This document shows positions 54,030 to 63,300 of a stretch of 64,000 nucleotides of DNA, piece after piece. The stretch spans positions 62,001 to 126,000 of the forward strand of contig JAIRBC010000001.1 in NCBI GenBank assembly GCA_022008415.1, read 5' to 3'. This DNA comes from Cerina litoralis (GTDB lineage Bacteria > Bacteroidota > Bacteroidia > Flavobacteriales > Flavobacteriaceae). Under the pieces are notes generated by a model. It was not told the DNA's origin and did not search any database. It worked only from the letters and a program-made list of their open reading frames with translations. A program made the position numbers and the translations under genes. Position 1 is the stretch's first letter. Every line of letters starts with the position of its first letter.

Positions 54030-55715
54030 TCACTTTTTTGCCTCAATCTTGGCCCAGGTATCCCTAAGGCCCACGGTCCTGTTAAATACTAGTTTTCCAG
54101 GCCTACTATCCAAATCAACATTAAAATACCCCAACCGCTGAAATTGAAAACGATCCCCCATTTTGGCATCGGCCAAACTGGGTTCCATAAAACCGGTTAT
54201 GACTTCCAATGAGTCGGGATTGACAAAATCCATAAAATCCTTATCTCTATGTGCGTCCGGAGTGGGGTCTGTAAATAATCGGTCGTATAATCGTACCTCA
54301 GAGCTAATGGCGTGGGTCGCGGAAACCCAATGAAGCGTTCCCTTAACTTTGCGCATACTCTCTTCGGTGCCGCTACCGCTCTTACTTTTTGGATCATAGG
54401 TGCACTGTACTTCAATAATCTGGTCCTTGTCATTCTTGGTACAGCTTTGGGCCTTAATTATGTACCCGTTCTTTAAACGCACCTCCCCTCCCAACTTTAA
54501 TCGAAAAAATTTTCTATTCGCCTGTTCCTTAAAGTCTTCCTTTTCAATAAACAGTTCCCTCGAAAAAGGTACCTTTCGGTATCCTGCAGATTCGTCTTCA
54601 GGGTTATTCTCGGCCTCCAGCCATTCCACTTCACCCTCCAGATAATTTGTAATCACCAATTTCAAGGGATTCAGGACGGCCATGACGCGGGGCGCTATTC
54701 TGTTCAAATGTTCCCGGATTCCAAATTCCAACAGGGAAACATCGACTACATTATCACGCTTGGCAATCCCTATGGTATCGGCAAAATTCCGAATAGATTC
54801 CGGGGTATATCCTCCACGGCGCAATCCAGAGATCGTAGGCATACGTGGATCATCCCACCCCGAAACAATTCCCCGTTCCACCAATTGCATCAATTTGCGT
54901 TTGCTAACTACGGTGTGGCTTAAGTTCCTCCGGGCAAACTCCCGCTGCTTGGGACGTACCTTCCCCTTTTGGTAAACCTGATCCAAAAACCAATCGTACA
55001 ATTCCCTGTGCATCGCAAATTCCAACGTACATAAGGAATGCGATACCTGCTCCAAGTAATCGCTTTCCCCGTGGGTCCAATCATACATGGGGTAGATGCA
55101 CCAATCGGTACCCGTGCGATGATGTGCCTTGTGAAGGATCCGATACATTATGGGATCTCTCATCAACATATTGGTCGACGCCATATTTATCTTAGCCCTC
55201 AACACATGACTTCCCTCCGGGTAATCCCCGCGTTTCATGCCTTCAAACAGCAGCAAATTTTCTTCTGTGGTCCTATCCCGATACGGACTATGGGATCCAG
55301 GTTCCGTTGGGGTTCCCTTTTGTGCAGCCATATCCCTTGCGCTTTGACTGTCTACATAGGCCTTCCCAGCCTTTATTAGGTCAATGGCCCAGTCGTACAG
55401 CTGTTGGAAATAATCCGAAGCATACCTTTCGGTATCCCAATTATATCCCAACCATTCAATATCCTTTCTTATGGCCCCAACAAACTCCTTTTCTTCCTTA
55501 ACCGGATTGGTATCGTCGAACCGTAGGTTGACAGGTGCCCCATACCGAAGCCCTAGCCCAAAATTCAAGCAAATAGAGCTAGCATGGCCTATATGAAGAT
55601 ATCCGTTGGGCTCTGGTGGAAATCGAAAACGAAGATCGGCCTTAGGAAATCCATTTTCTAAATCCTCTTCGATAATATGCTCTATAAAATTGAGCGATCT
55701 GTCACTTTCCTCCAT
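54030..55715 (-). CDS. glnS: Glutaminyl-tRNA synthetase
   Basis: Class I synthetase charging tRNA-Gln, 561 residues. PPEPNGYLHIGHAS near residue 34 contains the HIGH motif, and HTVVSKRKL near 267 is the KMSKS equivalent. The C-terminal anticodon-binding beta-barrels follow. Start ATG 55715 (MEESDRSLNFIEHIIEED); an in-frame TTG at 55736 lies in the -7 box and is rejected. GlnS implies direct Gln-tRNA charging. Confidence 0.96.
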   Translation of the reverse strand: MEESDRSLNFIEHIIEEDLENGFPKADLRFRFPPEPNGYLHIGHASSICLNFGLGLRYGAPVNLRFDDTNPVKEEKEFVGAIRKDIEWLGYNWDTERYASDYFQQLYDWAIDLIKAGKAYVDSQSARDMAAQKGTPTEPGSHSPYRDRTTEENLLLFEGMKRGDYPEGSHVLRAKINMASTNMLMRDPIMYRILHKAHHRTGTDWCIYPMYDWTHGESDYLEQVSHSLCTLEFAMHRELYDWFLDQVYQKGKVRPKQREFARRNLSHTVVSKRKLMQLVERGIVSGWDDPRMPTISGLRRGGYTPESIRNFADTIGIAKRDNVVDVSLLEFGIREHLNRIAPRVMAVLNPLKLVITNYLEGEVEWLEAENNPEDESAGYRKVPFSRELFIEKEDFKEQANRKFFRLKLGGEVRLKNGYIIKAQSCTKNDKDQIIEVQCTYDPKSKSGSGTEESMRKVKGTLHWVSATHAISSEVRLYDRLFTDPTPDAHRDKDFMDFVNPDSLEVITGFMEPSLADAKMGDRFQFQRLGYFNVDLDSRPGKLVFNRTVGLRDTWAKIEAKK

Positions 55716-55733
55716 GAAATAGATTTTGATCCA

Positions 55734-55741
55734 CAAATGTA
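55734..55741 (-). promoter_or_regulatory. -7 promoter box for glnS
   Basis: The minus strand reads TACATTTG, matching TAnnTTTG. The last three bases are a TTG that looks like an upstream start. ATG 55715 follows 18 bases after the box. The remaining gap to 56003 shows no gene. Confidence 0.55.
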
Positions 55742-56003
55742 GGAAAAATGCAGTAACGGAAGCTCACAAAATGGCTTCACCATAGAATAAACAGGTTTCA
55801 CAACATTTTTAAATGGGGCCACAACAATAAGTGTAAAAACGGAAAAATTAATGTGATTTTTGTTGTTCAATATATTCTGGGCATAAAGTTTAGCAAAGAT
55901 TTATCTACAATTTTCCCCAACGAAAGCTATAGGAACTTGAAACCATTTGTCCAAAAAAGTTGTTGTATCACGAATAAAAAGCAGCCCAATACAAACAAAA
56001 GCT

Positions 56004-58262
56004 ATGCGACCAACAAAAAATATCAAGCAACGCTACTTAGGCATTCTTTGCTTTTTGCTAGGCTGGTCAATATCCACAGCTCAGACCCTAAATAAGCCAA
56101 CCCCGGCCGACAACCCAAATTTACCCGGTAACTCGGCTTGGAATGCGGCCTGTGCATCACAGGACTTTAACGAATACTTTATCAACTTTACCTGGAACAC
56201 TCCGCTTGTCGCTAGTGACAATAAGTTTATTTTAGAATTATCGGACGCAAATGGAAGTTTTGGCAGCCCAGTGGAGCTGGCTTCCGAAAGCAATAAAAAT
56301 ACCGTTTTTAATTTTGACTTTCAGTTTGCTTTGCCCGTTGACACCAGGGGCGAGAACTATAAATTTAGGGTGCGAAGCACTAATCCTGCTAAAACCAGCC
56401 CGGCCTCCGATGCCTTCCCAATGTACTACATAGACTTTAAATCGGCGATCCTCATCAGTCAGAACGGCGATGGTGTCATTCCTCCAGGAGGTGCTATTGA
56501 AATCTGTAATGGCAATAGCGTCACGCTTGCCGTACATAACGTTCCAAATGAAAATACATATAAGTATATTTGGTATAGGAGTGGAACCCGTCTCCCAGAT
56601 AACGGGCCCTCTGTTACCGTATCCCAAACCGGCAACTACGCGGTAGAAATGGACTACGGTTCTATCTGCTCCTCATCCGCAAATACATTGTCCAATTCTA
56701 TAGCTATAAACGCTGGAACCAGTTTGGGAATCGCCATTAACCCCCCCGCCAAAACCGCACTTTGCAATGGGGAAACCGTTTCTTTGGAAGCCAATATTAC
56801 TGGGCAGGGCCTTACCTATACCTGGTACAAGGACGATGTGGCCATAACTTCCCCAACGGTTGATGACGCCACGCTTATGGTAAACGCCTCAACGGCCGGG
56901 TTTGAAGGGGACTATTCCGTGGAAATCTACGGCCCTGGTGCTTGCTTGGAACGTTCCGCTGCGGTAACTATCAGCAATGCGGGAAACTTTACAGTTACAC
57001 TTGATAACCAACCAAACGTAGTAATACTACCCAGCCAAACGAAGACCTTGAGCGTTTCTACCACGGCGACCTCCCCGGTACACCAGTGGTATAAGGATGG
57101 GACGGCAATTTCGGGCGCCACCTCCAATACCTTGGATGTTACCCAGCCTGGATCGTATTACGCAGAAGTATCCCAAACGGGTGGGGCTTGCTCCGCCACA
57201 ATAATACAATCCGAAACCACTACCGTAGTCGCACCTGCATCGTTTGAAATAACTACAGATTATACTACTGAGTACATTTCCTGTGAAAGCACGGATATTA
57301 CACTGGCCGTCACAGCCATTACAGCAGTTGCGGCGGACAATACCAAAACCGATGTCACTAGTGATCTCTTGAGCAATTTTAGCTATCAATGGAAAAAGGA
57401 CGGAATTAATATTACCGGTGAAACCACAAGCACTTTGGTGATCAATGACGCTAACGGAAACGGCAACTATACGGTTGAAGGAACTTTGAATTCGTATGCC
57501 GCAACCTCCAACGCCCTACCGGTACAGTTGCGTGTCAATGAGAGCATCACCCTATCTGCCAGTAGTACGGTGTATTGCAACCCAACGGACGCCATCACCC
57601 TATCTACAACAACCGATCTTTCCGGCGAAACTTTTGAATGGCTAAAGGACGGCACGAGCTATAACTCTACGGACACCGAGCTAACGGTAAATTCACAAGG
57701 GACATACCAATTGGTAGTTTCAAAAAACGGATGTCCCCTAAAATCTAATGAGGTACATATTACTCCCTTGGACGAATCCATCGTGACCTTGGATAGCCCT
57801 GAGGACATCGTTTTTGCAGAGGGAGGGTCTAAAACCGTTACCGCAAGCGGAGCGGATTCCTATATATGGTATGACTCCAACAGCCAAGTTTTGGGAAATT
57901 CGCCCACGGTTACTTTTTCAAATGAAGGAACCTACATGCTAATCGCTACAATTGGAGGATGCGACATTCAAAAAACATTGACCGTGACTTACAAGGACAC
58001 CTTTAAGGTACCCAATGTAATTTCAGTAAACGGAGACGGCATTAACGATCTTTGGGTGCTTCCCAACAGCTATTCCAAAAATCCGGAAATCAATATAATT
58101 ATATACGATCCTAACGGGGTCGAAGTACTCAATGTAATGAACTATCAAAACAACTGGCCTTCGTCCTCAACAGCGTTTAACAAACAGAATATGGTTTACT
58201 TCTACAAAATTAAGAATGCCAAGGAAGTCTTGAAACAGGGAACCATAACCATTATAAGATAA
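56004..58262 (+). CDS. Secreted Ig-like repeat protein with T9SS type-B sorting domain
   Basis: 752 residues. Signal peptide YLGILCFLLGWSISTAQ, then several Ig/PKD-like modules of about 85-100 residues, each with a Trp-Tyr-Lys-Asp core (TYTWYKDDVAI, VHQWYKDGTAI, SYQWKKDGI, FEWLKDG, YIWYDSNSQ). The C-terminus VPNVISVNGDGINDLWVLPNSY...NIIIYDPNG is the gliding-motility/type-B sorting domain (TIGR04131 style), the signal for T9SS export to the surface. The frame is open to a TTG at 55947, but ATG 56004 starts the signal peptide. It is followed after 12 bases by PorP/SprF. Confidence 0.88.
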   Translation: MRPTKNIKQRYLGILCFLLGWSISTAQTLNKPTPADNPNLPGNSAWNAACASQDFNEYFINFTWNTPLVASDNKFILELSDANGSFGSPVELASESNKNTVFNFDFQFALPVDTRGENYKFRVRSTNPAKTSPASDAFPMYYIDFKSAILISQNGDGVIPPGGAIEICNGNSVTLAVHNVPNENTYKYIWYRSGTRLPDNGPSVTVSQTGNYAVEMDYGSICSSSANTLSNSIAINAGTSLGIAINPPAKTALCNGETVSLEANITGQGLTYTWYKDDVAITSPTVDDATLMVNASTAGFEGDYSVEIYGPGACLERSAAVTISNAGNFTVTLDNQPNVVILPSQTKTLSVSTTATSPVHQWYKDGTAISGATSNTLDVTQPGSYYAEVSQTGGACSATIIQSETTTVVAPASFEITTDYTTEYISCESTDITLAVTAITAVAADNTKTDVTSDLLSNFSYQWKKDGINITGETTSTLVINDANGNGNYTVEGTLNSYAATSNALPVQLRVNESITLSASSTVYCNPTDAITLSTTTDLSGETFEWLKDGTSYNSTDTELTVNSQGTYQLVVSKNGCPLKSNEVHITPLDESIVTLDSPEDIVFAEGGSKTVTASGADSYIWYDSNSQVLGNSPTVTFSNEGTYMLIATIGGCDIQKTLTVTYKDTFKVPNVISVNGDGINDLWVLPNSYSKNPEINIIIYDPNGVEVLNVMNYQNNWPSSSTAFNKQNMVYFYKIKNAKEVLKQGTITIIR

Positions 58263-58274
58263 TCCAAAACCACC

Positions 58275-60377
58275 ATGAAAAGAGTATTATACCTATTGGT
58301 TTGCATCATGGCCTTGACTAAAGTCTCCGGTCAAGAGGAGAGTCCCTTTGTCACTTACGATGTGCCCTCCCAAAACTTACTAAAGTTTGATAGGTTCTTA
58401 ATTAACCCAACTTATTCTACGGTACGGGAAGACAAATCGTATATCAATCTATTTCACAGAAACCAATCGGTAGCTTTTGATGACAACAATCAAACCTACT
58501 TTCTGAGCTATAGTGGAAGGATTGGGGATCGCAGCGGTCTTGGTCTTAGCCTATATACCCAACGAACTGGAACCATCAGCAATTATGGAGTGTTGGCCAA
58601 CTATGCTTATGGAATTAAATTGAGCGATAAGAGCAACTTTACATTTGGCGCCAACTTGTCCTATTACAATAGCGGCTTTGACAAAAACAGGGCAAACACG
58701 GTAGAGGACGATCCCTTTCTCAACGGCTTTCAGGACAGCTCCCTATTGTCCTTTCAACCCGGAATTAATATTTCGTATGGACAATTCGACTTTGGACTAT
58801 TCGCGCAAAATCTTTTTGACTACAACCTAAAATACAGCAAGTCCATAACCAACTTCAACGAAAAGACCTTTTCCGGGCAACTGCAATATACCTATGAACT
58901 AAAAAATACGAGCGGTATATTTGAAAAGGGAAGACTAATGCCCTTGGCAACGGTACGCAAACCGGGACAGGACGATATTGTCCTAGGCGGCAGCTTAATC
59001 CTGGACCTACCAAAATTGGGATGGGTCCAAGGTGGGTACGATAGCTACTACGGAGTTTCTGCCGGGGTGGGATTTAACCTTGGAAAACGGATTTCTATAG
59101 GTTATACCATGGAAAATGGAGTTTCTAACAGTTTTAGTGATTTTGGAATTACCCACGAAATTTCCTTTGCCTACTCCTTTACCCCTACCTTAACTGAGGA
59201 CCGGGTGATGCTCGAAAACCAAGAAGAACAGGTCGCCGAAAACAAGGAAGAGATAAACAAAGATGAAGTCTTTACTTCCAAAGATGAGGAGATAGCGGAA
59301 CTGAAACGCAGATTGGCTGAAAATGACGAAATCCTCGCCGAACTTATGTTCCGACAAGATTCCCTTGAGGCCAACAGACAAAAGGATCTTGAACGCCGGT
59401 TTGATCTAGTGATGAGAATGGTTCGCAACGAAACCAACGGCAATAGACCCGACCTGGAAGAAAAAGCCCGACAAATGTATTTTGTCAACAATGACAAAAG
59501 CGAAATCGAATTGGATACTTACGGGTCCGCAATCGTCGAAAACAAGATCGATCCCAAGGATATAAAACCGAACGGTACCAACATTGGTTTCCAACCCAAA
59601 GATGTGGTGACTACCAAGCATGCCGATGTACGGACCCGTTCTACCAGCGCAAAGGACAATATCCCAACCGATGATTTTGCAATTGCGGCAAAAAAGAATC
59701 ACATTAAGAATAGAACATTTCAAGACTTGCCAGGCGTGGCAGAGGGATACTATCTGGTCGCCAACGTTTATAAAGGAGAATTATACCTCAATAAATTTAT
59801 CAACGATTTACATGGTAAGGGGATCGATGCCGAGTACTTTTTAAACAGTAGGAACGGCTTAAAATATGTTTATCTCAATAGGTATGACTCTTGGCAACAA
59901 GCTATCGTTGACTACAAATCGCATTTTAACGGAACCTACACGGACGATATGTGGATCATGAAGGTCCAAAATACGACCAGCACCGACAAGGGCTATGCAG
60001 CTAATTCAGACAATAAAAAAGACGATTCTTCCAAATATGCGAAAAATGTCCTTCGTAAAAATATCGTGGTAAAGGACCGAGTGGTTTCAACGACCCCAAC
60101 AGCAACACAAAACAAAATCCACGGCACGGGTACCGGTTATTATATCATTGCCAACGTATTTGCCAACCCCAACAATGCCAACCGCTTTGTAAAACTATTG
60201 AACGCCCAAGGACTCAATGCAAGTTATTTTATAAACCCTAAAAATAACTATCGGTATGTTTATTTAAAGAGACACAGTACTTGGACCAATGCCCTAATTT
60301 CCTACTACTCCAAACTAAACGATTCGTATGACCAACAAATGTGGATCATGCGGGTTACGCCAAACTTGATATCTTAA
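58275..60377 (+). CDS. PorP/SprF-family T9SS membrane protein with tandem SPOR-like domains
   Basis: 700 residues. Signal peptide, then the PorP/SprF beta-barrel region (about 25-305: LLKFDRFLINPTYSTVREDKSY; FQPGINISYGQFDFGLFAQNLFDYN). It continues with a charged coiled coil (about 308-395), a linker, and two homologous 75-80-residue repeats: GYYLVANVYKGE...DDMWIMKV (about 488-564) and GYYIIANVFANP...QQMWIMRV (about 618-697), with SPOR-like pattern. PorP/SprF proteins act with T9SS type-B substrates at the outer membrane; both neighbours fit that. The SPOR tail may bind peptidoglycan; inference. Confidence 0.88.
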   Translation: MKRVLYLLVCIMALTKVSGQEESPFVTYDVPSQNLLKFDRFLINPTYSTVREDKSYINLFHRNQSVAFDDNNQTYFLSYSGRIGDRSGLGLSLYTQRTGTISNYGVLANYAYGIKLSDKSNFTFGANLSYYNSGFDKNRANTVEDDPFLNGFQDSSLLSFQPGINISYGQFDFGLFAQNLFDYNLKYSKSITNFNEKTFSGQLQYTYELKNTSGIFEKGRLMPLATVRKPGQDDIVLGGSLILDLPKLGWVQGGYDSYYGVSAGVGFNLGKRISIGYTMENGVSNSFSDFGITHEISFAYSFTPTLTEDRVMLENQEEQVAENKEEINKDEVFTSKDEEIAELKRRLAENDEILAELMFRQDSLEANRQKDLERRFDLVMRMVRNETNGNRPDLEEKARQMYFVNNDKSEIELDTYGSAIVENKIDPKDIKPNGTNIGFQPKDVVTTKHADVRTRSTSAKDNIPTDDFAIAAKKNHIKNRTFQDLPGVAEGYYLVANVYKGELYLNKFINDLHGKGIDAEYFLNSRNGLKYVYLNRYDSWQQAIVDYKSHFNGTYTDDMWIMKVQNTTSTDKGYAANSDNKKDDSSKYAKNVLRKNIVVKDRVVSTTPTATQNKIHGTGTGYYIIANVFANPNNANRFVKLLNAQGLNASYFINPKNNYRYVYLKRHSTWTNALISYYSKLNDSYDQQMWIMRVTPNLIS

Positions 60378-63300
60378 TGAACCGCCCCCAAATCAGGAAC
60401 CGAATTTTCGTTTGGATTCTATTTTTAGGATCTATAAGTGCCTATTCGCAAGTTAAAAATGATTTTGAACCCCGCTATAAGAACAATTTAAGGGGAGATA
60501 TCACTTTTATAGCCAACAATATTGTCAACAGACAGCAAGATGGCTACTGGACAAGGGAATGGGTCAGAACCTCTCGGTGGAGAGGCTATTGGAGGAATGT
60601 TTGGGTACCCCCAACGTCACCCAACGATCCTTACAATACCACCGGCAATTCCTCTGTAAACAATGACAACCTCAATATGCAATACATTGATGTTGACAAC
60701 GACGCTAGCACCTTTAGTTCTAGTAGTGCCACCCTGAGCGTTCCAGAGCCCAATTGTTCCAAAATTCGCTACGCCGGCCTTTACTGGTCGGCCGTTTACA
60801 AATACAATGATGGCAACGACAGTAGCAGTGGCAGAAATAACGATTTTAATCAAGTCAAGTTCAAAATCCCCGGCGGAAACTACGTAGACCTCACCGCGGA
60901 CGAAATCTTGTTCGATGGCGTTAACGACGCTGATTTTGGCTATTACGGCCCCTATGCCTGTTATAAGGATGTAACATCTATTGTTACCGGTCTTCCCAAC
61001 CCCGATGGGGACTATTTTGTAGCCAACGTAAGGGCGAGCAATGGGAGTGGACTTTCCGGTGGTATCTCCGGTGGTTGGACCATGGTCGTCGTCTACGAAA
61101 ACCCCGATCTTCCAGGTAAATATATCACCACCTTCGACGGATATGCCGGTATAAAATCCAAGGAAACCCTGGATATACCCATAAACGGTTTTTCCACCCT
61201 CCCAAATCCTTTCCCCGTATTGGCAAAAATAGGTGTTGCCACCTTGGAAGGAGATAATAGGATAACTGGCGATGGCCTCTCAATAAAAGCCAACAGCAAT
61301 TCCATTTTTACACCTTTGGGCAATACCGTGAACCCCACGAACAACTTCTTCAACGCGAACATTACCATTGAAGACAGCATTATTATGTCCCGTAACCCCA
61401 ACAGTATTAACACTCTAGGATGGGATGTAGATATGTTTACCATCAATAACTCACTCAACAAAATTATCCCAAACGATGAGACCGGGGCCACGCTAAGGGC
61501 CAGTTCGACACGGGATAAATACGATATTTTCTTTACCTCTTTCGACGTGGAAATCATAGAACCGGATATAGTTCTCGAAAAAAGGGTAGAGGACATTGCC
61601 GGCAACGACATAACGGGGATGGGCGTAAACCTCGGCCAAACGTTGAATTACGTGCTAAGCTTCAAGAATACCGGCAACGATGACGCTGTAAACTATACGA
61701 TCAAGGATATCCTGCCCATAAACGTGACCCTCGATGAAAACAACTTTATTTTCCCGCCCGGGGTAACCTACACCTATGATCCCGCCACAAGGACCGTAGT
61801 GTTTAGCATACCGGATGATCTTGTAAACAAGGACGACCCCACCTATTCCATTCGAATGCGGGTAAAGGTAGCCGAGAATTGCTTCGATTTTGTGGATGCC
61901 TGTTCCGATAAAATTATAAATCTTGCCTATTCTACCTATAGGGGTCTTTTAAACGACAATGAAATAACCGAGGATCCCAGCATTTACGATTTTAATAATT
62001 GTGGATTCAAAGTTCCGGGAGCCACCAACTTTTTACTTGACGATCTCGCCGATTGTGGTTTTAAACGAACCGTACAGATCTGTGGAGACAATGTGTTACT
62101 AGATGCAGGTAACGGCTTTGATTCCTATGTGTGGTACAAGGATAACAACAACAACTCCGTGGTAGATGCCGGTGACACCCAGATCAGCGACGGCGATCCA
62201 GACAACGATCCCAGTACCATATCGGTAAACGATATTGGCACCTACATTGTAGACAAGATTGTAGCCGATCCTTGTAAAGGCTTCAAGGAAGTCATTACGG
62301 TAGAGCGGTTCGGTGCAACCCAGACCAATCCCATCATCGACTACCTCAATACGGTTAACTCCGATGCGGATCCCAACAATGATATTCAGGGGGAAATTGT
62401 GAGCTGCTCCGTGGACGGGGACTTGCTCCCAAAAATATTTCTTTGCGGGTCTAATACTTCCGAACAACTCCAGGTAAATATTCCAGACGCCTTGAGCATC
62501 GTCTGGGAACAACTGGACGAAGACAGTTGTACTCCCGCTGGTGACGATTGTGGCAACAAAAATGGAACCTGTACTTGGAACCAAGTTGCGACAGGCAATG
62601 CTTACAACGTTGGAACGGCAGGCCAATTTCGCCTGGTCTTAAACTATCAGAACGGCTGTTCTAGCCGATTCTATTTCAATGTGTTCCAGAACAACTTGGA
62701 TATTCAGTACCGGATAAGCGATATTATCTGTAATACCCCGGGCAATATTACGATCACCAATTTAGGAAATGGTTATGGGTACCAATTGTACGACGTGGCC
62801 AACAATACGGTTGTAGTCCCATTCAGCGCACAAAACGGCCCGAGCTTTGAAATTGCAAACAAAGGGGCTTATCGGGTAGATGTGGTGCAATTGGACAGCT
62901 CTGGAGTGCCCATTGATGGGTCCTGTATATTCAGTACGCCGGATATAGGGATCCGGGACAGGGATTTCCAAGTAAACATCACCTCCTCCCCAGCAAATTG
63001 CAAGAATTTGGGTAATATCAACATTCAAGCCCTCAATGTGGAGCCCAATTATACCTATGAACTCTGGTTGGACGACGGTTCCAACGGCGGACAAGGTTCG
63101 TTGGTGGATGATGAGACCGCCCAGCCCGACAATAATTTTACCTTTCAAAATTTAAATCCCGACAACTATATCGTCGTTACCAAAACAGATGACGGGTGTA
63201 TTGACACCCAAAAAGTTAAGGTAGACAATATACAAGGCCTGTCGCTCGATGCGAGAGTGTCCCAGAACATAACCTGTAAAGAAGGAAATATCCTGATGAA

